Shown: positions 51,143-62,286 of the stretch, one piece after another
Layout: every line of letters starts with the position of its first letter
Position numbering within the stretch: position 1 is the stretch's first letter
Origin: Collinsella aerofaciens
GTDB taxonomy: Bacteria > Actinomycetota > Coriobacteriia > Coriobacteriales > Coriobacteriaceae
Length of the DNA: 64,000 nucleotides
Direction of reading: 5' to 3'
NCBI RefSeq assembly: GCF_028206795.1
Contig: NZ_JAQLFJ010000007.1
Coordinates: 55,766-119,765, forward strand
Notes under the pieces: generated by a model
What the model was told of the DNA's origin: nothing
Database searches by the model: none
What the model saw: only the letters and a program-made list of their open reading frames with translations
Program-made: the position numbers and the translations under genes

Positions 51143-51745
51143 ATGAATCTTTCATCCCAGAAGAGCGCGATCGCACTCTCCGCGTCCGCGGCCGCGCTGC
51201 TCATGCCGGTTTCCGCGTTCGCCGAGGACGGCGCCGCCGGTGCGGACATCCTCATCCCTAAGATGGCGGAGTTCATCCCGGCGCTTATCGCCTTCCTGAT
51301 TATCTGGATCGTGCTGGCCAAGGTCGCCCTGCCGGGCATCATGAAAACCATGGAGGAGCGCGGCAAGAAGATTGAGGAGAGCCTCGACGAGGCCGAGAAG
51401 ACCAAGCAGGAGGCTATCGCCAAGCGCGCTGAGTCCGACTCGATTGTCACCGACGCCCGTCGTCAGGCTGCCGACATCGTTCTCGAGGCCCGTAAGGACG
51501 CCGAGTCCGAGCGCGCCCGTATCATCGAGGCTGCTCACAAGGAGGCCGAGGAGATCATCGCCAAGGCCCATACGACCGTCGAGGACGAGCGCAAGTCCAT
51601 CTACGCCGGTGCCGCGAGCTCCATCGCCGACCTGTCCGTTGCCGTCGCCACCAAGATCGTGGGCGAGGCACTCGAGGACGAGGCCGGGCAGAAGAAGCTC
51701 ATCGAGCGCTACATCCAGGAAGCAGGTAGCCTGAATGCCGACTAG
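51143..51745 (+). CDS. atpF: ATP synthase F0 subunit b with signal-peptide-like N-terminus
   Basis: A 200-residue stator subunit. A membrane helix (FIPALIAFLIIWIVLAKVAL, about 44-63) is followed by a long charged coiled coil. The first 28 residues look like a cleavable signal peptide (ALSASAAALLMPVSAFAEDG), an addition to the usual b subunit. It overlaps atpH by 11 bp. Confidence 0.92.
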   Translation: MNLSSQKSAIALSASAAALLMPVSAFAEDGAAGADILIPKMAEFIPALIAFLIIWIVLAKVALPGIMKTMEERGKKIEESLDEAEKTKQEAIAKRAESDSIVTDARRQAADIVLEARKDAESERARIIEAAHKEAEEIIAKAHTTVEDERKSIYAGAASSIADLSVAVATKIVGEALEDEAGQKKLIERYIQEAGSLNAD

Positions 51746-52211
51746 CCGCTATCAGGACAAGGTGCTCGAGACCTACGCGCGCTCCCTTCTGGAAGCCGCC
51801 AAGGCCGAGAACCATGTGTTCGAGGACCTCGAGATGATCGAGCGCCTGGCTTCCGCCAGCCCCGAGATCATCGCCGTGCTCGACACCATGTCCAAGCGCG
51901 ACCAGCTCGACCTTCTTCCCAAGGTGGCAGCTGCCTTTAAGTATGTTGCCGAGGAAGACGAGGATGTAGTGGGCGTGACCGTCACCACGGCGATCCCGCT
52001 CGACGACGAGCTGCGTCAAACCATCACTAAGAAATGCGAGCAGGACTTCGGCCGCAAGGTATTCCTTATCGAGCAGGTCGACCCGTCTATCGTGGGCGGC
52101 CTGGTGCTCGAGGCCCGCGGCGAGCGTCGTGACATTTCCGTCAAGACGCAGCTGCGCATCGCACAGGAGACCCTCGCAAACTCTGCTAATTCGTACGGAG
52201 GTGAAGCCTAA
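51735..52211 (+). CDS. atpH: ATP synthase F1 subunit delta
   Basis: A 158-residue OSCP/delta subunit linking F1 to the stator; shorter than the typical ~175-180 residues. The conserved C-terminal segment [22 protein letters not shown] is complete. Its start lies within the end of atpF and its stop shares a base with the atpA start (TAATG). Confidence 0.92.
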   Translation: MPTSRYQDKVLETYARSLLEAAKAENHVFEDLEMIERLASASPEIIAVLDTMSKRDQLDLLPKVAAAFKYVAEEDEDVVGVTVTTAIPLDDELRQTITKKCEQDFGRKVFLIEQVDPSIVGGLVLEARGERRDISVKTQLRIAQETLANSANSYGGEA

Positions 52212-53809
52212 TGTCCGAAACCCTCAATGCCCAGGATATCGCCAAGAAACTGCAGGAGCAGCTCACGAGCCTCTCCGCGACGGTCGATACGCATGAGGTT
52301 TCAACGGTCGACGAGGTAGGCGACGGCATCGCGCGCGTCACTGGCCTCAAGAGCGCCATGGCAGGCGAGCTTCTGGAGTTCAAGAGCTCCGATACCGGTG
52401 AGACCGTCTTCGGCCTTGCCCAGAACCTTGACCGTGACGAGGTCGGCGCCGTTCTGTTTGGTGCCGTCGACTCCATCAAGGAAGGCGACGAGTGCCGCAC
52501 TACTGGCCGCATTATGGATATCCCCGTGAGCCGTGCCATGCTCGGCCGCGTCGTCAATCCGCTCGGCCAGCCCATCGACGGTTTGGGTGACATTGTCGCC
52601 ACGCACCGCCGCCCTATCGAGTTCAAGGCCCCCGGCGTCATCGACCGTACCCCGGTGTGCGAGCCGGTTCAGACCGGTCTGCTCGCCATCGACTCCATGG
52701 TGCCTATCGGCCGTGGTCAGCGTGAGCTCATCATCGGCGACCGTAAGACCGGTAAGACCGCCATTGCCATCGACGCTATCCTCAATCAGCGCGGCAAGGG
52801 CATGGTCTGCATCTATGTCGCCATCGGCCAGAAGGCCTCCACGGTTGCCAGCATCCGCGAGACCCTCGCTCAGCACGGTGCGCTCGACTACACCATTATC
52901 GTTTCGGCCACCGCTGCCGATTCCGCCCCTATGCAGTACATCGCGCCTATGGCCGGTGCCGCTATCGGCGAGTTCTTCATGTACAACGGCGAGGACGGCA
53001 AGCCCGCCAGCGAGACCAACCCCGGCGGCCACGTGCTCGTCATCTACGACGACCTGTCCAAGCAGGCTGTGGCCTACCGTCAGATGTCGCTGACGCTGCA
53101 TCGTCCGCCCGGACGCGAGGCCTATCCTGGCGACATCTTCTACCTGCACTCTCGTCTGCTCGAGCGTGCCGTCAAGATGTCCAAGAAGAACGGTTACGGC
53201 TCCATGACGGCTCTTCCGATCATCGAGACCCAGGACGGCGACGTCTCGGCCTACATTCCGACCAACGTCATTTCCATTACCGATGGTCAGATCTACCTGC
53301 AGTCCGAGCTCTTCTTCCAGGGCCAGCGCCCGGCAGTCGACGTGGGCATCTCCGTGTCCCGCGTCGGTGGCGACGCACAGACCAAGGCCATGAAGCAGGT
53401 TGCCGGCAATCTTCGTCTTGACCTCGCTTCGTACCAGGAGCTCGCCGGCTTTACGCAGTTCGGCTCCGACCTCGACGAGGCCACGCAAAAGCAGCTTACC
53501 CACGGCGCTCGCATGACTGAGCTCCTTAAGCAGCCGCGCTACAAGCCGTTCGAGGTTGGCGAGCAGATTGCAGTTCTGTTTGCAGGCAACGAGGGCTTCC
53601 TGGACGACCTGGAGATCGCCGACGTGCTGCCTTTCCGCGCTGAGCTTATCGAGTACCTGGACAACGGCTTTGGCTCGCTGCTCGATAAGGTTCGTGCCAA
53701 GAAGATCGACGATGACACCAAGGCTGAGCTTCTGCGCGTTATCGGTGACTTCAAGCAGCAGTTCATGGCCAAGCACCATGCCGATACGACTGGATCAGAG
53801 GAGAACTAA
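52211..53809 (+). CDS. atpA: ATP synthase F1 subunit alpha
   Basis: A 532-residue regulatory nucleotide-binding subunit. The Walker A is [15 protein letters not shown] near 175, and the region [18 protein letters not shown] carries the Arg finger. The first base of the ATG is the last of the atpH stop. Confidence 0.97.
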   Translation: MSETLNAQDIAKKLQEQLTSLSATVDTHEVSTVDEVGDGIARVTGLKSAMAGELLEFKSSDTGETVFGLAQNLDRDEVGAVLFGAVDSIKEGDECRTTGRIMDIPVSRAMLGRVVNPLGQPIDGLGDIVATHRRPIEFKAPGVIDRTPVCEPVQTGLLAIDSMVPIGRGQRELIIGDRKTGKTAIAIDAILNQRGKGMVCIYVAIGQKASTVASIRETLAQHGALDYTIIVSATAADSAPMQYIAPMAGAAIGEFFMYNGEDGKPASETNPGGHVLVIYDDLSKQAVAYRQMSLTLHRPPGREAYPGDIFYLHSRLLERAVKMSKKNGYGSMTALPIIETQDGDVSAYIPTNVISITDGQIYLQSELFFQGQRPAVDVGISVSRVGGDAQTKAMKQVAGNLRLDLASYQELAGFTQFGSDLDEATQKQLTHGARMTELLKQPRYKPFEVGEQIAVLFAGNEGFLDDLEIADVLPFRAELIEYLDNGFGSLLDKVRAKKIDDDTKAELLRVIGDFKQQFMAKHHADTTGSEEN

Positions 53810-53814
53810 GCCCT

Positions 53815-56177
<2,363 letters not shown>

Positions 56178-56180
56178 GTT

Positions 56181-56573
56181 ATGCGTATCCGCATCGTGTG
56201 CCCCGTGAGCCTCGCCTATGAGGGTGACGCTGCGTTTGTGTCGATTCCGTCTACGGATGGCGAGTTTGGCGTTTTACCTGCTCACTCCAGCGAAATCTGC
56301 ACGATCGACCGCGGTTACGTTCGCGTTTCCGATAAGGCCATGGGCACTGTCGACCATACGTTTGCCGTGGTCGGCGGCTACGCCCAGGTCGCGGACGATG
56401 TCGTGACCGTCCTCGCCGAGCGCGCTTGCGATTTGGCGACCGTCGATGCCGACAAGGTTAAAGCTGATATTCAAGGTTTTGAAGAGAAGCTGGGTAATTT
56501 GTCGGAGGATGATGCACGCCGCGCCTACCTCTATAATGAAATCGCATGGTGTAAGCTCAAGCTTGCCCAATAG
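56181..56573 (+). CDS. atpC: ATP synthase F1 subunit epsilon
   Basis: A 130-residue subunit: an N-terminal beta-sandwich (SIPSTDGEFGVLPAHSSEI) and a C-terminal pair of helices (VDADKVKADIQGFEEKLGN), which can inhibit hydrolysis. It closes the atp operon and is followed by a terminator. Confidence 0.93.
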   Translation: MRIRIVCPVSLAYEGDAAFVSIPSTDGEFGVLPAHSSEICTIDRGYVRVSDKAMGTVDHTFAVVGGYAQVADDVVTVLAERACDLATVDADKVKADIQGFEEKLGNLSEDDARRAYLYNEIAWCKLKLAQ

Positions 56574-56610
56574 TCAAACGCTTTAGCGTTCGACCATTTG
56601 CGAACACATC

Positions 56611-56648
56611 ATGCCCGGGATGGCCCAGCCACCCCGGGCATGCTTTTT
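56611..56648 (+). terminator. Rho-independent terminator of the atp operon
   Basis: ATGCCCGGG (56611-56619) and CCCGGGCAT (56633-56641) form a perfect 9-bp stem followed by GCTTTTT. It sits 38 bp after atpC and just upstream of murA, so murA may be expressed by read-through or by its own promoter. Confidence 0.85.
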
Positions 56649-56661
56649 GAAAGGGTAGACC

Positions 56662-57945
56662 TTGGATATTATCCGCGTTGAGGGTGGCCACGCCATCGGA
56701 GGTTCCGTGCCTGTTTCGGGTGCTAAAAACTCCGCGCTCAAACTTATGGCGGCAACGCTTTTGGCGCCGGGCAAGACGACGCTGCGGAACGTGCCCGATA
56801 TTTCCGATGTCCACGTGATGGGCAAGGTGCTCAAGGGCATGGGCGCTACGATCGATGTTCTCGACGAGCACACGCTCGAGATCGATACCTCCCAGGTCGA
56901 TTCTTGGGAGGCGCCCTACGAGCTTGTCGCCAAGATGCGCGCCTCCACGGCTGTGATGGGCCCCCTGCTGGGTCGTTTCCATCGCGCCAAGATCGCCATG
57001 CCGGGCGGCTGCAACCTGGGTGCTCGCAAGATCGATATGCATATCTTGGGTCTCGAGGCTCTGGGCGTCGAGTTCGACACCGCCCACGGCTACATCAACG
57101 CCAGTGCTCCCCAGGGTCTGCACGGCACCACCGTCACGCTCGAATTCGCGAGCGTGGGCGCCACCGAGAACCTCATCATGGCTGCCGTGCGCGCACAGGG
57201 CACCACGGTTATCGACAACGCTGCCCGCGAGCCCGAGATCGTCGACCTTGCCAACATGCTCAACGAGATGGGTGCCAAGATCGTCGGCGCAGGCACGCCC
57301 GTTGTGACCATCGAGGGCGTGGAGGAGCTGCATCCCGTTACCCATTGCGTGGTGGGTGACCGCATTGAGGCCGGCACCTTTATCGTCGCCGGCGCCCTCA
57401 TGGCCGATGAGCGCGGCGTCGATGTTACGGGCTTCTGCCCCATCCACCTGGGAATGGTGCTCAAAAAGATGGAACTTATGGGCATCGAGTGCGAGCGTAT
57501 CGAGAACGGCGTCCACGTCAATCGCGTCGAGCGCATCAGGCCGGTCGATATCCAGACGCTTCCGTTCCCGGGTTTCCCGACCGACATGCAGGCGCAGATC
57601 ATGGTGCTTTCGGCCCTTGCCGACGGAAGCTCCGTAATTACCGAGAACATCTTCGAGAACCGCTTCATGTTCGCCTCCGAGCTCGTGCGTATGGGTGCCG
57701 ATATTCGTATCGAGAGCCATCACGCCATGATTCACGGCGTCAAGGGCTTCTCGGGCGCACAGGTCACCTCACCCGACCTGCGTGGCGGCGCGGCGCTTGT
57801 GGTTGCCGGTCTTATCGCCGATGGCGTTACCGAGGTCTCGGCCATCCATCACATCAAACGTGGCTACGAGCAGTTTGTCGAAAAGCTGCAGGCGCTTGGC
57901 GCGCATGTCGAACATGCCACCGTTCCCGATCCCGTCATCTACTAA
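56662..57945 (+). CDS. murA: UDP-N-acetylglucosamine 1-carboxyvinyltransferase
   Basis: A 427-residue EPSP-synthase-fold enzyme catalysing the first committed step of peptidoglycan synthesis. KNSALKLMAATLL at residues 22-34 binds substrate, and the active-site Cys is at 117 in MPGGCNLGARKIDMH, so fosfomycin sensitivity is expected. The start is TTG at 56662, after GAAAGGG. Confidence 0.94.
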   Translation: MDIIRVEGGHAIGGSVPVSGAKNSALKLMAATLLAPGKTTLRNVPDISDVHVMGKVLKGMGATIDVLDEHTLEIDTSQVDSWEAPYELVAKMRASTAVMGPLLGRFHRAKIAMPGGCNLGARKIDMHILGLEALGVEFDTAHGYINASAPQGLHGTTVTLEFASVGATENLIMAAVRAQGTTVIDNAAREPEIVDLANMLNEMGAKIVGAGTPVVTIEGVEELHPVTHCVVGDRIEAGTFIVAGALMADERGVDVTGFCPIHLGMVLKKMELMGIECERIENGVHVNRVERIRPVDIQTLPFPGFPTDMQAQIMVLSALADGSSVITENIFENRFMFASELVRMGADIRIESHHAMIHGVKGFSGAQVTSPDLRGGAALVVAGLIADGVTEVSAIHHIKRGYEQFVEKLQALGAHVEHATVPDPVIY

Positions 57946-57957
57946 TGCAGGTTGCCT

Positions 57958-59184
57958 ATGTTTAACAAGAAACCCCTAGCGGATAACACCCGAAGACCCT
58001 CGACTGGTGCGCAGGCCAAGATCTACAGCCGCGACAATGTCGCACGCTATTCCGAGCGCGCCCGTCAGCGCCGTCGCGGCCGCACGGTTCGCCGCGTAGC
58101 TCTCATCGCCGTACTCGGCGTGCTGCTGAGCGCCACGACTGCTGCGGGTCTGTGGTTTGCCACTATCATGGGCAAGCTTGGCGACTCCAATGTCATTACC
58201 AACAACCTGCGCCAGATTCTGGTCGATACCAATGAGGCAAAAGATCCGTTCTACGTGTTGCTTCTTGGTACCGACGGTCGTCCGGGCGAGGATACGTATC
58301 GTGCCGACTCGATTATCCTGGCACGCATCGACCCCACGCAAAAGCAGGCGACGCTCATTTCCGTTCCGCGCGACACCAAGGTCGTGTACAAGGGCGAGAC
58401 CATGAAGATCAACGCCTGCCACACCGTTGGCGGCGCCGAGGCCATGGTCCAGGCGGTCAACGAGCTGTGCGGCGTGCAGATTTCTCACTATGCTGAGGTC
58501 AGCTTTGACGGCATGCAGGCGCTGATTGATTCGGTTGGCGGTATCGACATCAACGCGACCGACGACGTCGACGATCCCGAGCACCTGGATATTAAGATTA
58601 CCGCTGGTCAGCAGCATATGGACGGCGCTACTGCCCTTACCTATGCCCGCTGCCGCTACACCTATGCCGACGGCGATTACACGCGCATGCGCCATCAGCG
58701 TCAGGTGCTTGGCGCCCTTGCCAGCCAGATTCTCAATAACTTCGATGCCACGAAGATCTTTGGCCTGGTTAATTCGCTGTCCGATATGCTCGTAACCGAT
58801 ATGAGCGTTCAGGATATCGTCTCCACGGTTAATGCCATGCGCGGCATGGATGTCGAGGGCATCTACTCGGCCAACCTGCCTTCGTATGCTGACGACAGCA
58901 CTATGATCGACGGCGTGAGCTATGTCTTTGTCTACGAAGACGAGCTTAAGGAAATGATGGCCCGCGTCGACGCCGGTGAGGATCCCAAGGGCCCCAACAC
59001 CATGGGCCTTTCAGACGGCTCCAGCTCCACGATCGGTGACCTCAACAACAATACGTCCGAGGACTACGCATATGGCACCGCGACCTCGTCGGGTGGCTCG
59101 GACGATTCCGACGATTCGAGCGACGGCTCCGATTACTACGAAGAGCCCACCGGCGACGGCAACGGCTACGAAGCCAACTACTAA
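57958..59184 (+). CDS. LytR-CpsA-Psr (LCP) family cell-wall glycopolymer ligase
   Basis: A 408-residue protein with an N-terminal cytoplasmic basic stretch and one membrane helix (about 40-65). The LCP domain has VLLLGTDGRPGEDTYRADSI, LISVPRDTKV and the Arg-rich YARCRYTYADGDYTRMRHQ. LCP enzymes attach teichoic acids or polysaccharides to peptidoglycan. The C-terminal 60 residues are Ser/Asp/Gly-rich and disordered. The ATG at 57958 is preferred over TTG at 57952. It is 12 bp after murA. Confidence 0.92.
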   Translation: MFNKKPLADNTRRPSTGAQAKIYSRDNVARYSERARQRRRGRTVRRVALIAVLGVLLSATTAAGLWFATIMGKLGDSNVITNNLRQILVDTNEAKDPFYVLLLGTDGRPGEDTYRADSIILARIDPTQKQATLISVPRDTKVVYKGETMKINACHTVGGAEAMVQAVNELCGVQISHYAEVSFDGMQALIDSVGGIDINATDDVDDPEHLDIKITAGQQHMDGATALTYARCRYTYADGDYTRMRHQRQVLGALASQILNNFDATKIFGLVNSLSDMLVTDMSVQDIVSTVNAMRGMDVEGIYSANLPSYADDSTMIDGVSYVFVYEDELKEMMARVDAGEDPKGPNTMGLSDGSSSTIGDLNNNTSEDYAYGTATSSGGSDDSDDSSDGSDYYEEPTGDGNGYEANY

Positions 59185-59355
59185 GTTACGGCGTTTTACC
59201 AAACGCCGTAACGGCTCGACGCTGCGCGCCGCCCAAGGCGACAATTTGTCATTCAAAAGGCAGGGCATGACCAGAAGGTCAATGCCCTGCCTTTTTCATG
59301 CCAACTTGTTCGCCTTGGACGTCGCTCGCTGACGTTGGCTCAACCTGCGATGTTG
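59185..59355 (+). repeat. Structured intergenic repeat, copy D
   Basis: Starts right after the LCP stop. First hairpin GTTACGGCGTTT/AAACGCCGTAAC (59185-59212), identical in stem to copy A. Outer stem CCCAAGGCGACAA with TTGTTCGCCTTGG: both arms differ from copies B and C, keeping pairing. Inner stem AAAAGGCAGGGCATGACC with GGTCAATGCCCTGCC, again changed on both arms. The loop AGAA and linkers are unchanged. Confidence 0.85.
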
Positions 59356-59378
59356 ACTGCTCCCCTTGTATCAAAAAC

Positions 59379-59406
59379 CGCCCCGTTCTCTATAGAGGAC
59401 GGGGCG
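59379..59406 (-). terminator. Terminator of the peptidase T gene
   Basis: CGCCCCGT/ACGGGGCG stem with extra pairing in the loop (TCTC/GAGG); read leftward it continues into GTTTTTG. It is about 30 bp beyond the pepT stop. Confidence 0.8.
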
Positions 59407-59435
59407 ATTCGTCTTTTGGGCTTATGCAGCCAGGC

Positions 59436-60683
59436 TTATGCAAAGCGGGCGACGAGCTCCTGGAGCACGTCGGTCATCTTGACGAGCGAACTGACCGGGA
59501 CGAATTCGTTGACGCCGTGGTAGCAATAGCCGCCGGTGGAAAGGTTGGGGCAGGGCAGACCGCGGAACGACAGCTGCGCGCCGTCGGTGCCGCCGCGAAT
59601 CGGCAGCACTTGGGGCTCAACGCCGCAGGCAAGGTAGGCTTCCTTGGCAACATCAATAAGCTCGGGAAAGTCACAAACGATCTCGGCCATATTTCGATAT
59701 TGCTGCTTAATCTCGACCGTCACGCGCTCCTCACCCAGACGCTGGTTGAGCATCGAGGCGGCGGCATCAATAAGGTCGAGTTTCTGCTGGAACTTGGCGG
59801 CGTCATGGTCGCGGACGATGTAGCGCGCCGTGGCGTGGTCGACGGTTGCAGATACACCCTCAAGGTGATAAAAGCCCTCGTAGCCTTCCGTATACTCCGG
59901 GCGCTGCACGTAGGGGAGCAACGCGTTGAAGTCGCAGAACAGATTGCCTGCGTTGACCATACGGCCCTTGGCGTCGCCCGGGTGGATGGACTGGCCCTCA
60001 AAGCGGACGGTCGCCTCGGCGGCGTTAAAGCACTCCCACTCCAGCTCGCCGATGGGGCCGCCGTCGACCGTGTAGGCGTACTTGCAGCCAAAGGTATCGA
60101 TATCCAACAGCTCGGCTCCGTGGCCGATCTCCTCGTCAGGGCAGAAGCAAATGCCGAGTGCGGGATGGGGCAGAGAAGGGTCCTGAGCGATACGTGCGAC
60201 AAGCGACATGATCTCGGCGACGCCTGCCTTGTCGTCCGCGCCCAGCAGCGTGGTGCCATCGCTGCAGACCAGGTCCTCACCCGCGAGGTCGTTCAGGGCG
60301 GGAAGCTTGACGGTACTCATGGCAACGGGCTTACCGTCAACCGTGCCGCAGACCAGGTCGCCGCCTTCGTAGTGCACGATGTGCGGCTTCACGCCGGCGC
60401 CCGGTGCAACTTCGGTGGTGTCGAGATGGGCGATCAGGCCCAGGGCGGGCTTGTCCTCAGCGCCCGCACTTGCGGGGATATGCGCGCAGACATAGGCATG
60501 CTCGGTCACGTGGGCATCTTCCGCACCAAGCTCGCGCAGCTCTTCAGCCAGCACGTTGGCAAGGTCAAACTGAACGGCGCTCGAGGGTACCTGGTCGCAG
60601 TTTGCATCCTCGGACTGCGTGTTGATCTGGACGTAGCGCAAAAAGCGCTCGAGGACATCGGGGTTCGTGGTGGTGTTTTCCAT
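59436..60683 (-). CDS. pepT: Peptidase T (tripeptide aminopeptidase)
   Basis: A 415-residue M20B zinc peptidase that removes N-terminal residues from tripeptides. Metal-binding motifs are IAHLDTTEVAPG, LLGADDKAGVAEI and CFCPDEEIGHG, and IRGGTDGAQLSFRGLPCPN is in the C-terminal part. The ATG at 60683 gives the usual length; upstream in-frame codons extend without a site. It is divergent from the regulator gene. Confidence 0.94.
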   Translation of the reverse strand: MENTTTNPDVLERFLRYVQINTQSEDANCDQVPSSAVQFDLANVLAEELRELGAEDAHVTEHAYVCAHIPASAGAEDKPALGLIAHLDTTEVAPGAGVKPHIVHYEGGDLVCGTVDGKPVAMSTVKLPALNDLAGEDLVCSDGTTLLGADDKAGVAEIMSLVARIAQDPSLPHPALGICFCPDEEIGHGAELLDIDTFGCKYAYTVDGGPIGELEWECFNAAEATVRFEGQSIHPGDAKGRMVNAGNLFCDFNALLPYVQRPEYTEGYEGFYHLEGVSATVDHATARYIVRDHDAAKFQQKLDLIDAAASMLNQRLGEERVTVEIKQQYRNMAEIVCDFPELIDVAKEAYLACGVEPQVLPIRGGTDGAQLSFRGLPCPNLSTGGYCYHGVNEFVPVSSLVKMTDVLQELVARFA

Positions 60684-60803
60684 AAAGACCGCTCCAATCT
60701 TGGTCGTCGTGTGCAACAAGAACTCTAGCACGGTATGCCACGGCATACCGCGACGCTTGGATGGGGTAGAATCAGCCAATGAATGCAGAAGGGACGGAAG
60801 ATC

Positions 60804-61226
60804 ATGGATACGACAAATAGCTCGCGCGAACTACATCTGACGGTGGCGAACGAAGACTACTTGGAGTGCATGGTTCGCATTGAAAGCGAAGAGGGGGAAA
60901 CCAACGGCGTGCGATCGGTCGACATCGCGCAGCGCCTTGGCGTCTCCAAGGCATCGGTCAATAAAGCGGTTTCGGCGCTCAAAGCATCCGAACTTGTCGA
61001 GCAATCGCACTACGGCAAGGTAGTCCTGACCGATCGCGGCCGCGAGGTTGGTACGGCTATCTGGTACCGTCATCGCCTCATCCGCACGTTTTTGGTTCAG
61101 GAGCTCGGTGTCGAATTTGAGCGAGCCGATTCCGAGGCCTGCATGATGGAGCATGCGCTATCCGAGGACACGATGAACCGCTGGCTCGCCTATCTCGAAA
61201 AGCAGGGAATCAGCGTCGAGGAATAG
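60804..61226 (+). CDS. DtxR/MntR-family metal-dependent regulator
   Basis: A 140-residue iron- or manganese-dependent repressor. Residues 36-66 form the winged helix (SVDIAQRLGVSKASVNKAVS). The dimerisation region has YRHRLIRTFL and SEACMMEHALS. Candidate ligands are Asp18 and Glu21 (MntR-like), and Cys113, Glu116 and His117 (DtxR-like), a mixed set. There is no SH3 domain, as in MntR. The ATG at 60804 is favoured over the one at 60783. Its gene targets are not visible. Confidence 0.82.
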   Translation: MDTTNSSRELHLTVANEDYLECMVRIESEEGETNGVRSVDIAQRLGVSKASVNKAVSALKASELVEQSHYGKVVLTDRGREVGTAIWYRHRLIRTFLVQELGVEFERADSEACMMEHALSEDTMNRWLAYLEKQGISVEE

Positions 61227-61236
61227 CGGGATATAT

Positions 61237-62130
61237 ATGGATACGAGTTATTACAACCGCTTTGGTGCCGAGGAACTTACGCGCCGCTTGTCGAGCGAGA
61301 CCTTGTTGGCGCAGGGCCCCATGGGCAGTGTTCTGTTGAGTGAGTACGATGCCGCCGACATTCCACCGGCGTTTTGGAATCTGGCAGAGCCGCAGACCGT
61401 TTCTCGTATTCATCGCTTGTATGTCGCCGCCGGCGCGCAGGTGCTCATTACCAACACCTTTCAGGCATCGAGCTATGCCCTCAAGCACGATCAGATTGTG
61501 CCGTCCGTGGCGGAGGTCAATCGCGGGGCCGTCGACGATGCCCGCCAGGCGCACCCTCAGCTGCTACTGGGCTCGATGGGCCCGATCGGTATTGAGTGGT
61601 TTGCCGAGGACTCTGCCGAGTATCGTGAAATCCGAGGCATTGCGCGCGAACAGGCGCACGCCTTGCTCAATGCCGGTGTTGACGGTCTGCTGATCGAGAC
61701 GGTGACGTCTATCCGTAATTTGCAGCCCACGCTTGCCGGCGCCCGAGATGCCGCCGACGGCATGCCTGTCCTGGTGAGTTTTGTCGTTGACGATAAAGGC
61801 GACCTGTTGGGCGATGGCCTCAACATCGAGGCAGCCGTTTTGTACGCCGAAAAACACGGCGCAAACTCGGTTGGTGTTAATTGCTGTTCGCTTGCGGCCG
61901 CGAACGCGGCGGTGCCCAGGATGGTTGCATCGGCGACTACTCCCGTCACGGTGCGTCCCAACGTAGGCGATCCGGTCCAGACTCAGGATGGCCCCGTATG
62001 GCACGAGAACCCCGAAGCTTTCGCGCGCGCATGCATCGAATGGAGACATGCCGGTGCCGCAATGGTGGGCAGTTGCTGTGGAACCACGGCAATCACTACG
62101 GCAGCGATGGCCGAGGCGCTCGATATATAA
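61237..62130 (+). CDS. Homocysteine S-methyltransferase family protein
   Basis: A 297-residue TIM-barrel methyltransferase domain. The zinc Cys residues are Cys216 (GVNCCS) and Cys280/281 (GSCCGTT). The N-terminal GPMGSVLL and the loop TNTFQASSYAL match the family. Members transfer methyl groups to homocysteine from betaine, SMM or methyl-folate. It is 10 bp after the DtxR-like gene, suggesting co-transcription. Confidence 0.88.
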   Translation: MDTSYYNRFGAEELTRRLSSETLLAQGPMGSVLLSEYDAADIPPAFWNLAEPQTVSRIHRLYVAAGAQVLITNTFQASSYALKHDQIVPSVAEVNRGAVDDARQAHPQLLLGSMGPIGIEWFAEDSAEYREIRGIAREQAHALLNAGVDGLLIETVTSIRNLQPTLAGARDAADGMPVLVSFVVDDKGDLLGDGLNIEAAVLYAEKHGANSVGVNCCSLAAANAAVPRMVASATTPVTVRPNVGDPVQTQDGPVWHENPEAFARACIEWRHAGAAMVGSCCGTTAITTAAMAEALDI

Positions 62131-62135
62131 AGGGC

Positions 62136-62162
62136 AAAACCGCTCCATACGGGGCGGTTTTT
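62136..62162 (+). terminator. Terminator after the methyltransferase gene
   Basis: AAAACCGCTCC/GGGGCGGTTTT stem with a 4-nt loop followed by T residues, just after the stop codon. Confidence 0.85.
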
Positions 62163-62286
62163 ATTGCCTGCATGTCCTCGGCAGCATTTGCCCAAATGGT
62201 GAATGCTGGTGCCGGCAGGTTGCCGAGTGTGTATCGCGGGTATACCTCATGCGTACCATGATCCAAACACTGTGAGGTGTCTGCGC

